Origin: Paenibacillus xerothermodurans | GTDB taxonomy: Bacteria > Bacillota > Bacilli > Paenibacillales > NBRC-103111 | NCBI RefSeq assembly: GCF_002220865.2 | Contig: NZ_NHRJ02000001.1 | Coordinates: 62,001-126,000, forward strand | Length of the DNA: 64,000 nt | Direction of reading: 5' to 3' | The notes under the pieces: model-generated | What the model was told of the DNA's origin: nothing | The model's database searches: none | Seen by the model: only the letters and a program-made list of their open reading frames with translations | Shown: positions 25,859 through 34,722 of the stretch, in pieces | How the letters are laid out: each line of letters starts with the position of its first letter | How positions within the stretch are numbered: position 1 is the first letter of the stretch | Translations under genes and position numbers: made by a program

Positions 25859-26716
25859 TTATACCACAAAATCCAGAAATACCGGCGTTCTGAGACTGCC
25901 GTTTCGTGTCCAATTGCGGAACTTTACGCGGGCTTTCAGTTTTGGATCGAGATAGACGAACTGTCTGTCCTCACCAATGATGAGCTGCTTGCTCACGGTA
26001 GAGAAGGCTGTCTTATGAATTGGCTTCACGCCGAGCTCGATAATGCCCGCCGGCCTCTTGGATCCGTTCTCCTCCACATGTGCCAACCAGCCAAAATCCT
26101 CTTTTCGGATGCCCGCTAAATACACTTCAGAATACTGGTAGTTGATAATTTTCAACCAATCAGGTGAACGTCTGGATACGTATTTGCTGTCCTTGCGCTT
26201 GGCGACCATGCCCTCCATGGAACGCGCTACGATGGACTGATACAAGGCCTCACCATGCTCTTGGATTTGAGGCACAATGCTAAAGTTTGCATTGGTCTGT
26301 AGAACGGATTCCAGGATAGAACGCCGCTCTGTCAGAGGTAAATCGCAGAGGCTCCGGCCATTATGATAAAGGATATCCCAGACCACAAAGTGAACGGGGC
26401 GCTGAACGGTGAATGTGTCAATTTTATCTTGTTTCTTTAGTTGAAACCGGTCCATCACCAGCTCAAAATCAATATTCCCGGTGGCTGGATCTATGCAGCA
26501 CACCTCACCATCTAACATCACATCGCCATCGACTAACGGATTCCACAGTTCAGGATACTGCTTTGTGCAGTCAGTTTGATGCCGGGTAAATAGACGGGTC
26601 TCTCCGTCGCGGCGGGAGAGGATGACCCGGTGCCCATCAATCTTGGGCTCGAACACATATGCAGGATCGGAGAATGGTTTCTCGCGCTGCTGCAACAACA
26701 TTGGAGCAATAAACAT
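25859..26716 (-). CDS. ATP-dependent DNA ligase, LigD ligase-domain type
   Basis: 285 residues. Motif I (EPKIDGHR) puts the adenylated Lys at 25; motif III is LDGEVCCID, motif IV EGMVAKRKDSKY and motif V DWLKI, followed by a short OB-like C-terminal part. This equals only the ligase domain of LigD; no polymerase or nuclease domain is attached, and no Ku gene lies in the window. Family role: sealing of double-strand breaks in end joining or spore DNA repair. It is a single-gene unit with its own terminator. SD AGGTGATG before ATG 26716. Confidence 0.88.
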   Translation of the reverse strand: MFIAPMLLQQREKPFSDPAYVFEPKIDGHRVILSRRDGETRLFTRHQTDCTKQYPELWNPLVDGDVMLDGEVCCIDPATGNIDFELVMDRFQLKKQDKIDTFTVQRPVHFVVWDILYHNGRSLCDLPLTERRSILESVLQTNANFSIVPQIQEHGEALYQSIVARSMEGMVAKRKDSKYVSRRSPDWLKIINYQYSEVYLAGIRKEDFGWLAHVEENGSKRPAGIIELGVKPIHKTAFSTVSKQLIIGEDRQFVYLDPKLKARVKFRNWTRNGSLRTPVFLDFVV

Positions 26717-26803
26717 GTGTGCATCACCTGGTCCAATTGTAGCACTTTAGTGGAATTGAATAATTAGGGGAATGCTGGGGAACATCAGGCGAATCATTTG
26801 TTT

Positions 26804-27703
26804 TTATAGCCACTTGTTAAGAAAGGACACGATTTCGGCTCGCATATCGGCCGTTTCGAAATGCCCAACATCATACCGCAGCAGATTCCATTTGTCAGAA
26901 GCGCCTTCTTCCGCATAGATCCTTTTCAACTCTTCATCGATACGATCCAAACCGGCAGGCGGGGTCAACTTATCGTGATTTCCGGCCAAGCTAAGGTGAG
27001 CACGCGGGGCGATAAGCGCATTGATCTCTGCCGTAGTGAAGTGATTCAACAATTTAGGCACGTAATAATAAATACCATGACCGTCCAAACCACGGCTGTC
27101 GATCAGAGCCTGAAAATCCGTCAGGCAGCAGATATCCACACAAACTTTAATCCGAGTGTCCAAAGCCGCTGTCCACCAGGCCATCGTGCTACCCAGTGAG
27201 ATTCCCAAAGTACCGATGCGATCGCCGATCACGTCTTCACGGGAAAGAAGATAATCGATCGCCTGTAAATTGTCATACACCATCATTCCCCACATGACAC
27301 GGCCGGTCCACAGCATATGCTTAAAAATTTCGCTTTCCGTACGGCCCCGGCGTTCACCGAAGCCCCACATATCGATACAAAGGGCGGCATATCCCAGTTT
27401 TGTCAGTTCTTCCGCGTAAGGAGGATTCTGCAGATAGACATTGCCGTTAAGCATTTCATCCTTGCCCAAATGATAAAAACCGCCGTGGGAGTGGTTAAAC
27501 AAAATCGTCGGAAAAGGACCTTCTGCTTTAGGGTGAACAAAGTAAGCCGGAACCTTTTCAATGCCATTCAGATCTAACACCAGTTTTTCCAGCACATAAT
27601 TTTCTTTCTCTTCCTTTAGAACAAGCTTGTGACTGATCTTCGGCCTGGCAGGGAGCTCCCCCAACAGACTGAAAAGTTCCTTTCGGCGCAGCTCTTTTTC
27701 CAT
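26804..27703 (-). CDS. Alpha/beta hydrolase, dienelactone/acetyl-xylan esterase-like
   Basis: 299 residues from ATG 27703 with SD GGGAGG 8 nt upstream; the longer frame to 27772 is not supported. Motifs: [13 protein letters not shown] near residue 80, nucleophile elbow [11 protein letters not shown] near 170, and C-terminal His in [10 protein letters not shown]. Cytoplasmic (no signal). It closes the sulfatase cluster and could remove an ester from an imported carbohydrate; this role is inference. Confidence 0.82.
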   Translation of the reverse strand: MEKELRRKELFSLLGELPARPKISHKLVLKEEKENYVLEKLVLDLNGIEKVPAYFVHPKAEGPFPTILFNHSHGGFYHLGKDEMLNGNVYLQNPPYAEELTKLGYAALCIDMWGFGERRGRTESEIFKHMLWTGRVMWGMMVYDNLQAIDYLLSREDVIGDRIGTLGISLGSTMAWWTAALDTRIKVCVDICCLTDFQALIDSRGLDGHGIYYYVPKLLNHFTTAEINALIAPRAHLSLAGNHDKLTPPAGLDRIDEELKRIYAEEGASDKWNLLRYDVGHFETADMRAEIVSFLNKWL

Positions 27704-27768
27704 GGTGAAAGCCTCCCGCGTATTCAATGGCATGCAGCCCTCTTGCGCTCCTGGTCTTGGCCTCGGCC

Positions 27769-28551
27769 TCACTCTACATCGAGCAGATAACGTGCAGCAG
27801 GGGAAATCCGATCATAAGTGGTTTTTCGCAGCAGCTCACGTTGGTTGTACTGCTGCGGGAATTCACGAGCGATGAAAGACGGGTGAAGAACTCGGCGGGT
27901 TTGAGATGTTCGGTTCTCTGTGCCTCCATGCCACATATGTGCGTTGTAAGCAACAACAGTGCCCGCTTTAGCGATAATGAGCTTTTCATCCGGGTGAGGA
28001 GCGCTTAGGTCCTCCACATAGTCGGAAGGCTTGCCGAACAATTTATGGTTTGTTGGCACTACGCGAGTCGCACCATTGTCAGGCGTGAAATCATCGAGCA
28101 GCCACAATGTGTTGACGATGTGATTGCCCTCCCCCTCCTTGCGCGTTCCCCAGTCTGCATGCAGTGCTTGGTGTCCCTGACCAGGAAGCGCATCGCGGCC
28201 GTTGATGGAATTGACCTTAAAATCACGTCCGATGACATAATGGGTCACAGCGAGAATCTTCGGATGCGTGTAAATGCCATCGAAAACTTCGCCTTTATTA
28301 ATCAGATCGGATAATCTGCGTGTTCCCGCCTCTTGCCTGAATTCTTTCCCTGCATCGTCACCTTCCTTTTTCATCAACATCTCATATGTCTCTCTTAACT
28401 GCTCCAGCCATTCCGGTTCGATAAAATCATGAAAAATGGCATATCCTTGCTCGTCGAGCTCCTTCTTTTCTTCCGCTGTCAGAATGTTATCATCGACTTC
28501 CAGCGCGTGTAAGGCATCCTGCATGTTGGTGATTTTTTGCTGTGCACTCAT
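27769..28551 (-). CDS. Phytanoyl-CoA dioxygenase (PhyH) family protein
   Basis: 260 residues from ATG 28551 (SD AGGAGG; the frame is open to 28590). The Fe(II)/2-oxoglutarate facial triad is visible: HAD in [12 protein letters not shown] near residue 125, distal His in [13 protein letters not shown] near 205, and Arg nearby. Family role: hydroxylation of an unactivated carbon using 2-oxoglutarate and O2. It lies between a formylglycine-type sulfatase and the hydrolase, so it may hydroxylate an alkyl or ether substituent of the same substrate; that is speculation. Confidence 0.85.
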   Translation of the reverse strand: MSAQQKITNMQDALHALEVDDNILTAEEKKELDEQGYAIFHDFIEPEWLEQLRETYEMLMKKEGDDAGKEFRQEAGTRRLSDLINKGEVFDGIYTHPKILAVTHYVIGRDFKVNSINGRDALPGQGHQALHADWGTRKEGEGNHIVNTLWLLDDFTPDNGATRVVPTNHKLFGKPSDYVEDLSAPHPDEKLIIAKAGTVVAYNAHMWHGGTENRTSQTRRVLHPSFIAREFPQQYNQRELLRKTTYDRISPAARYLLDVE

Positions 28552-28626
28552 CGTGTTTCCTCCTGTTTGGAATAAGAATCTGTTCTCCACGCCCCGGTTC
28601 GGGACGTTTCAGCTCCAAAAACAGCA

Positions 28627-30015
28627 TCACCGTTTGCGATTGTGCACCAGTTGGTTTCGCATCCATTCACTTTGCACCAAGCCGTCCCCCTCGGCCAACA
28701 ATGTGTCGTACAGCGCGCGCCGGTACTGCTGCACCACATCCACACAACCGGGGTCATAAATAAGATTGGTCAATTCGTGCGGGTCCTGCGTTAAATTGTA
28801 AAGCTCATCCACATCCGTTGTGTTCCACACGTATTTCCAACTGTTGGTGCGAAGCATGCGCTGGGTGTATAGTCCGAACTGCTGGCCGTTATAGGTGGAT
28901 ACCACCGCGTTTCTCCAGTCCGCAACTTCTTGGTTGCGCAGCAGCGGCACCAGTGATCTGCCGTGAAAAAACGGCGGCACATCCAGCCCAAGCATCTCCA
29001 AAATGGTGGGAGGCAGATCCAGCGCCTGATAAACAAATTGATCATATACCGCCCCCTGTTTTACCAGGCCGGGGTGCTTTATAATCAGCGGAACCTTTAC
29101 CACATCATCGTACATCACGTAATGCTTATCCATCATCCGATGAGATCCGCACATATCTCCATGATCTGACGTCAATATGACCATCGTGTTATCTGCCGCC
29201 CCGGCAGACTCGAGAGCTTGCAGCACTTTGCCGATAGCATCGTCCACTTGGCTGATGACACCATAGTATCTCGCGACGACAGGAGCCCACTGTTCCCAGG
29301 TGTAGTCTTCAATGTTCCAGTTATACAGCTGCTGCTTTTGAATATAAGGCTTGTCGACGAATGTTTCGTTAAAGGCTTGCCATGGTTCAATGTCCTCAGG
29401 CCGGTACATGTCCGCGAACTTGCCTGACGGCCGGCACGGCGGATGGGGCTCGTTAAAGTTGAGCTGGATATACCAGGGCGCCTGCCCGCGGGTCAGCTGT
29501 TGTATTGCCGCACATGCCTGATCAGCCAACCAATGGGTCTCCGAGTGTTCCACCGGAATAGGGTTCCGTTCGCCGAAGAATCCGTTGCGGTATTGGACAT
29601 CCGGATAAGCCTGCGTGAGCATTGCCGTATATCCGTCAAACCCTACGTAGGCGTCATAACCATAATCTACAGGGGAGCGATCGGGATGGACGTGCCACTT
29701 GCCGATCAGCGATCTTTGATAAGAATGCTGGGCTAAATCCCTTGGCCACGCATATTCCTCAGGTTCGAGTGCGGGAATATCGAGACCGTTGTTAAAATTC
29801 CACAAGGCCCCGAACGTCTCCGGCCTGCGGCCGTTAAGCAGCGCTTGCCGGGACGGACTGCATATCGGGATAGGCGTGTAAGCGTTCGAAAACCATGCCC
29901 CCTCTGTGGCCAACCGGTCGATGTTCGGCGTGGATACCGGGTAATGCCGGCTGAAACCGACGCAATCATAACGAAGCTGGTCAAGCATGATAAATAAGAT
30001 GTTAGGCACCATCAT
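28627..30015 (-). CDS. Sulfatase with an intact formylglycine motif (S1 family)
   Basis: 462 residues from ATG 30015 (SD GAGG). Metal-site Asp in IMLDQLRYD, the maturation motif C52-S-P-S-R56 (PICSPSRQALLNGR), GKWH near 115 and SDHGDMCGSHRMMDKH near 300. Cys52 should become formylglycine, which needs a maturase not seen in this window. No signal peptide, so the enzyme is cytoplasmic and acts on imported sulfate esters. It resembles arylsulfatase/choline-sulfatase-like enzymes. Neighbours: oxidoreductase upstream and PhyH protein downstream. Confidence 0.9.
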   Translation of the reverse strand: MMVPNILFIMLDQLRYDCVGFSRHYPVSTPNIDRLATEGAWFSNAYTPIPICSPSRQALLNGRRPETFGALWNFNNGLDIPALEPEEYAWPRDLAQHSYQRSLIGKWHVHPDRSPVDYGYDAYVGFDGYTAMLTQAYPDVQYRNGFFGERNPIPVEHSETHWLADQACAAIQQLTRGQAPWYIQLNFNEPHPPCRPSGKFADMYRPEDIEPWQAFNETFVDKPYIQKQQLYNWNIEDYTWEQWAPVVARYYGVISQVDDAIGKVLQALESAGAADNTMVILTSDHGDMCGSHRMMDKHYVMYDDVVKVPLIIKHPGLVKQGAVYDQFVYQALDLPPTILEMLGLDVPPFFHGRSLVPLLRNQEVADWRNAVVSTYNGQQFGLYTQRMLRTNSWKYVWNTTDVDELYNLTQDPHELTNLIYDPGCVDVVQQYRRALYDTLLAEGDGLVQSEWMRNQLVHNRKR

Positions 30016-30037
30016 ATTTCCGCCTCGGCATGGGTTC

Positions 30038-31054
30038 TCATTGAGCGGCCCCGGCGTAGTTTGGCACCTCAACCGCTATGCTGCCCGACTGATGTGATCG
30101 TATTGCTGCTTCGATGACTTCCTGCGCGGCCAACGCTTCCATCCCGGATCCCTCGATGTCATCAGGTGCGGCGTTCTCTTTAATTTGTTGAATGAAACGC
30201 CCAATCCGCCGGCCGAACGTATCATTGAAGCCTTGCAGCCCGCCGAATATCGGATTGCGCATCACCGTCGTCTCACTGCTCTTGTGCGGATAAAAGCAAA
30301 TGCTTTCATATACGTTGTCGATCACGAAGCGCCCTTCCGATCCTGCCGCCTCACACCACTCAATAGGATGCAGCATGGACATGTCGTAGCTGCCTGTCAA
30401 GTGGCCGACCGCGCCATTGGCAAATTCCATATTCACACTAGCGGTAGACCACGTGTGGCGTCCCGGCGCTTTAGTCATGAATGACTGAACCCGCTTGATA
30501 TCCCCGAACAAGTAGCGCATCACATCGATCGAATGAGGATGGAGCGCGCGCATATGAAACCATTCGGTGAAATCCGCTTTGTTATCTATCGTCAGCCGCA
30601 TGTTTAAAAACAGCGGAGCGCCAAGCAGGTTCCGTTCAATCAGTTCTTTTCCCTTGGCAGCCGCCGGCGTAAACCGATGGTTTAAGTTGCAGCCGAAACG
30701 TACTCCTTCCGCCGCGGCCGCTCTCACCATTGCGCGCGCTTCTTTGATCCGGTTTGAGATAGGCTTCTCTACGAGTACATCCTTCCCTGCTGCTATTGCG
30801 GTCATCACCGGCGCATAATGGTGGCTTCCTTTTTCCTCCCCGCCGGTAGCGACACATACCATATCTATGTCTTCTTTGTCCAACAGTGCTTCAAGCTGCG
30901 TATAGCCTTTCACTCCGTACGTTTGGCACGCCTCCCGCATCCGATCCTCCATTAAGTCGCATACGGCGACGAGTATCGTGTCCGGATGGTGCGCGTAATA
31001 CTGGCAGTGGATTTTCCCGATGTTGTTGACGCCGACTACTGCTACACGAATCAT
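30038..31054 (-). CDS. Gfo/Idh/MocA family oxidoreductase
   Basis: 338 residues from ATG 31054 (SD GGGAGGAGG). The cofactor loop is GVNNIGKIH, lacking the usual GxGxxG first glycines, and the EKP motif is VLVEKPISN. It shares with the 33522 gene product the stretch GCNLNHRFTPAAAKGKELIE and is clearly its paralogue. It sits between the two halves of a repeated sulfatase-fold/oxidoreductase arrangement. Confidence 0.87.
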   Translation of the reverse strand: MIRVAVVGVNNIGKIHCQYYAHHPDTILVAVCDLMEDRMREACQTYGVKGYTQLEALLDKEDIDMVCVATGGEEKGSHHYAPVMTAIAAGKDVLVEKPISNRIKEARAMVRAAAAEGVRFGCNLNHRFTPAAAKGKELIERNLLGAPLFLNMRLTIDNKADFTEWFHMRALHPHSIDVMRYLFGDIKRVQSFMTKAPGRHTWSTASVNMEFANGAVGHLTGSYDMSMLHPIEWCEAAGSEGRFVIDNVYESICFYPHKSSETTVMRNPIFGGLQGFNDTFGRRIGRFIQQIKENAAPDDIEGSGMEALAAQEVIEAAIRSHQSGSIAVEVPNYAGAAQ

Positions 31055-31245
31055 GGCGTTGCCTCCTCCCTGAGTGACCGTCCGCGCCCGGGTTAGCCCG
31101 CCGCCACCATAGACGGTCACCGCCTAGCGTGTGTTAGCCCACCGTCACCACAAGACAGTCACCCGCCGTAAGCGGGTTAGTCCGGTGCACCGGACAGAGC
31201 ACTTGCGCTATGTCGCGCGGCTCCGGCCACGGTGCATTTGGTTGG
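31055..31245. repeat. Intergenic region with imperfect 41-43-bp tandem repeats
   Basis: GGTTAGCCCGCCGCCACCAT at 31091 is followed by AGACGGTCACCGCC; a close copy starts at 31132 (TGTTAGCCCACCGTCACCAC...) and a truncated third at 31175 (GGTTAGTCCGG). The palindrome CCGGTGCACCGG follows near 31182-31193. No coding frame is supported. Confidence 0.6.
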
Positions 31246-32634
31246 CTACTTCTGTTCCTTCGCCTGCAGCGACCGGGCATTAACCGAACTGCCGATATAC
31301 AGCGTGTTGTAAGCTTGCTCCGAGGATTTGAATGGACCCTTTCCTTTGCCATGCCAATCTGTGTTGGTAAACATCGGATTGGTTCGGCCTGTGTCCAGCT
31401 CACGCCGACGTATATGCTCTTCCATTCTAGCTGTTAGCAGTTCCACGATTTCCGGCTCGTCTTCAGCTACATTTTTGTTTTCCTGTGGGTCTTCGATTAA
31501 GTTGTAAAGCTCGACCTGGGGCTTAAAGTGAAAATCCGGTTCCAAGGCACGAATCAGCTTCCAGTGAGGCGTACGCCAGCCATGCTTGCGCATCCAAGTG
31601 CACTCCGTGATATAGAATTCACTCACCCTGCGCGGCGGATTACCGTGAATGAACGGCAGCAGGCTCTGTCCGTCCGGCTCCAGCTGTTCATCGACTTCCA
31701 GCAGTTCCAAGATCGTCGGCATAATGTCGCTTATTAACGTCACATCCGACACTCTTTTGCCGGCAGGCAATCTTCCCGGAAACTTTATAATGAGCGGCAC
31801 GACCAGCGTGCAATCATAAAGCCCGTGATGATCGAAGTAGCAGTCGTGCTCATACAGCGTCTCCCCATGGTCTGACGTGACCACGATAAGCGTGTCCTCA
31901 GCAAGTCCCAAATCGTCCACGGCCTGCAGCAGGTTTTGAATGCACGCATCCATATAGGCTACCGCACCGTCATATTGCGCGCTCACATACTCCTGATCCG
32001 TGACTCCCTCGGGGATCCATGATTTCAGAAAATCGGCGAACGGTTTAAAATTGTACACCGGCTCCATCGAATCGTTGGATGGATCGTACTCATTGCCCGC
32101 ATAAAATATGCGCTCAAACGGCTTCGGCGGCAAATAGGGCGAATGCGGATCCATATACCGCAAAAACAAGAAAAACGGTTTATCGTCTTCGGCGAGCCGC
32201 TGCAGCTCCGGGATTGCTAATTCGTTAAGGCTCTCCGCTTTGGGACATCTGCCTGTGCTGTCCGGCTGCCAGGCCTCATATTCTAAGTAATTATCGAAAC
32301 CGCGGGACGACGGGTTTCCTTTGAAACCGACGCAAGTTGTGTTATAGCCATGTTCACTTAAAATCTCCGGCAGCATTTTGGCGCCGACATCTCCCTTGTG
32401 GCGCAGTGCCACTACGTTGGTCCCAAAGCAATCTTTTCCGGTTAGCATGGCTGCATAAGCTGGTGTCGTCGGAATGCTTGGGCTGAAATGCTGCTCAAAC
32501 AGAACACCTTCCCGGGCAAACTGATCCAGATGCGGTGTGGTTAATTTGCCGTATCCGTAAGAGCTCATTCGGTCCCGGCGCAGGCTGTCAATGCCGAACA
32601 GAATCAGATTCGGCTTTTTTTTGGATAAAGCCAT
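31246..32634 (-). CDS. Sulfatase-fold hydrolase/transferase lacking the formylglycine Cys
   Basis: 462 residues from ATG 32634 (SD AGGAGAG). The alkaline-phosphatase-superfamily metal residues are kept (FGIDSLRRDR; VVTSDHGETLYEHDCYFDHHGLYD), but at the nucleophile the sequence is SPSIPTTPAYAAMLTGK: Thr56 replaces Cys and Tyr60 replaces the Arg of CxPxR. A Thr nucleophile is used by LtaS and by nucleotide pyrophosphatases of the same superfamily, so phosphodiesterase or transferase activity is as likely as sulfatase. No signal peptide. Paralogue of 34723-36147. Confidence 0.87.
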   Translation of the reverse strand: MALSKKKPNLILFGIDSLRRDRMSSYGYGKLTTPHLDQFAREGVLFEQHFSPSIPTTPAYAAMLTGKDCFGTNVVALRHKGDVGAKMLPEILSEHGYNTTCVGFKGNPSSRGFDNYLEYEAWQPDSTGRCPKAESLNELAIPELQRLAEDDKPFFLFLRYMDPHSPYLPPKPFERIFYAGNEYDPSNDSMEPVYNFKPFADFLKSWIPEGVTDQEYVSAQYDGAVAYMDACIQNLLQAVDDLGLAEDTLIVVTSDHGETLYEHDCYFDHHGLYDCTLVVPLIIKFPGRLPAGKRVSDVTLISDIMPTILELLEVDEQLEPDGQSLLPFIHGNPPRRVSEFYITECTWMRKHGWRTPHWKLIRALEPDFHFKPQVELYNLIEDPQENKNVAEDEPEIVELLTARMEEHIRRRELDTGRTNPMFTNTDWHGKGKGPFKSSEQAYNTLYIGSSVNARSLQAKEQK

Positions 32635-32682
32635 ACCGTGCACTCTCCTTCGCATATATGACATTTAGTGTGGAATATCGAT

Positions 32683-33489
32683 TTAGCGGGCGCCAAGCTG
32701 TTTGAGGCAAGCGTTCAAATATCCGTAAGTTTCTGCGGTAATGATTGAAATTTGTGCTAACGAGTGTTCCGGCTTCGCCCCGATAACCTCCAGCACGACC
32801 GGTCCGTCGTACCCGTTATCCACCATTGCCTTGCAGTAGGCGAACAAATTAATGTCGCCGCGGCCGCACGCCTGCAGCTCGATGGGACCCGGCCCCTGCT
32901 CGCGCCCTTTGCAGTCGCGAATGTGGACATGCTTCACACGGCTGATGACAGCGGGCAAAGCTTCCTCCGGATTTTCGTTGGCACGGTAGATGTGACTCGG
33001 ATCCATGTCGATGCCGAAGGCGGATGACGACACCTCGGACATCGCCCGCAGCGTAGTCGGTGTGTCATGAATCGCCTGCCCGATGTGCGCCTTGACACAC
33101 AATGTCACGCCTAAGGCCTCGGCCTTCTCCGACATCCGCTGGAGCTGCTCAATAGAGCGCTGTACATCTTCTTCCACACCGGTTTTCCCGCCTGGTCCGA
33201 TGTTCACGATGGGTATGCCGATTTCCGCAGCAGCTTCGAACGCTGTCAGCAAGCGCTGTTCATCTTTGATGCTGCCCAACTCCATCGATAAGAAGCTGAG
33301 TCCGTTGTCCTGCGCGATCGTTCTAAGCTCAGCGGCCTGTTCCTGCCATCGTGCCAGATGTAGATGCTCGCACATGCCCTGAATGGCGGATATCTCTACG
33401 CCGTCGTAACCGCTCAGTGCTATGTGGCGCGCAGCAGTGGCAAAATCAAATTCCTTAAACAACACTGAGTTAACACCGAGCTTAATCAT
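32683..33489 (-). CDS. Sugar phosphate isomerase/epimerase (TIM barrel)
   Basis: 268 residues from ATG 33489 (SD GGGAGAG). It carries GYDGVEISAIQG near residue 30, ISTIGPGGK-like VNIGPGG near 100, FGIDMDPSHIYRANE near 165, VKHVHIRDCKG near 195 and VVLEVIGAKPE near 235, the metal-ligand positions of the AP-endonuclease-2-like family. It lies between an oxidoreductase (32 bp upstream) and a sulfatase-fold gene (48 bp downstream). Probable role is isomerisation of the oxidised sugar. Confidence 0.85.
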   Translation of the reverse strand: MIKLGVNSVLFKEFDFATAARHIALSGYDGVEISAIQGMCEHLHLARWQEQAAELRTIAQDNGLSFLSMELGSIKDEQRLLTAFEAAAEIGIPIVNIGPGGKTGVEEDVQRSIEQLQRMSEKAEALGVTLCVKAHIGQAIHDTPTTLRAMSEVSSSAFGIDMDPSHIYRANENPEEALPAVISRVKHVHIRDCKGREQGPGPIELQACGRGDINLFAYCKAMVDNGYDGPVVLEVIGAKPEHSLAQISIITAETYGYLNACLKQLGAR

Positions 33490-33521
33490 TCTGGCACACT
33501 CTCCCTTTTTGGTAATCGTCT

Positions 33522-34625
33522 TCACATGGACAGCGGATCGCCATGAAACGCCGGAAGCGGATGTGGTCTTACCACGGCACCGCCCTGTTCATATGATTCT
33601 ATGACGGCAAACGTATATTCAAGCACGGCCAGCGCATCTCTCCCGGAAGCCCGGATATGTTCTCTCGGCACCCCGTTTGTGATGTCCTCCAAGAATGCGT
33701 GCAGCCTGTTGTTGAACGTAGAGTTGAACTCTGTCACTCCCGAGCGCGTTACTTCAGGCTCAGGATGGGCGCCGATCACCGGAACTCCTTTTTGCGCTTT
33801 CCAATAGGACACCTTCTCTACACAATTTTCTATGCAAAAGGTGCCTTTGGTGCCGCCCACTTCCATGCTCCACCACCCGCCCAGACCGTAGGTGGCGTCA
33901 CCGCGTTGGCTCAGCAGATAGCCTGCCGCCCCGCTGGCAAACTTCACGTGAATGCTGTTGATCGATACCATCGGATCGCTCGCGCTCTTCCGAAATCCCG
34001 CCTGGCTGGAAAATGTCTGGATATGGGTAATATCCCCGCAAAAATATCTCATCACGCTGAACGGATGCGTAAGAAATGCTTTCATGTGAAAGTAAGGCTG
34101 TTTTTCTTTAAGCGACTTCGGCGGATTGTACGTGTCCGCGCCGCCGTTGAAGCCCATTTTATGCAGACAATACACGGTTTCACCGATTTCGCCGGAGTCG
34201 ATATATTGCCGGGCTTTTTCCGCCGGCGCCGTGAAGTAGTGGTTCAGATTGCACCCTAGGTAGACATTCTTCTCCGCCGCGAAACGGACCAGCTCCCGGC
34301 CTTCTACAATGTCGTTGGCCAGCGGCTTCTCGATCAACACATGCTTCCCTGCCGCAATAGCCTGCACCGCCGGTTCATAGTGCCAGCTGCCGTTTTCGAT
34401 TCCCCCCGTCGTGACATCGACGATTTGCAGGTCAGGTTCGTTGGCCAACATGTCCTGAAGGCTGTAATAGGCTTTGACTCCGTACTTCTGTGCTGCATTA
34501 TCCGCCCGCTCTTTCACCACATCGCACACTGCAAGAACGTTCGCGAGAGAGTCCTGCGAGTAGCATTCCGCATGGCGCATGCCAATTCCGTTCATACCGA
34601 CAATTCCAATGTTCAATGCCATCAT
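33522..34625 (-). CDS. Gfo/Idh/MocA family oxidoreductase
   Basis: 367 residues; ATG codons at 34625 and 34622 with only a weak SD (TTGGGA). Cofactor loop GIVGMNGIGMRH, EKP motif VLIEKPLAND and the paralogue signature GCNLNHYFTAPAEKARQYI shared with 30038-31054. The rest matches the substrate domain (GLGGWWSMEVGGTKGTF). It follows a sulfatase-fold gene and precedes the isomerase. The frame is open upstream to 34703 but that part is not conserved. Confidence 0.86.
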   Translation of the reverse strand: MMALNIGIVGMNGIGMRHAECYSQDSLANVLAVCDVVKERADNAAQKYGVKAYYSLQDMLANEPDLQIVDVTTGGIENGSWHYEPAVQAIAAGKHVLIEKPLANDIVEGRELVRFAAEKNVYLGCNLNHYFTAPAEKARQYIDSGEIGETVYCLHKMGFNGGADTYNPPKSLKEKQPYFHMKAFLTHPFSVMRYFCGDITHIQTFSSQAGFRKSASDPMVSINSIHVKFASGAAGYLLSQRGDATYGLGGWWSMEVGGTKGTFCIENCVEKVSYWKAQKGVPVIGAHPEPEVTRSGVTEFNSTFNNRLHAFLEDITNGVPREHIRASGRDALAVLEYTFAVIESYEQGGAVVRPHPLPAFHGDPLSM

Positions 34626-34722
34626 CTGCGTCCCAACAGCTGCCTCTGGACTAGAAGACAAGCCGGGACTGCACCACCTTTCATTTTTGGAGTGTATCAA
34701 CATTGAGCCTTATTTACCTGCA

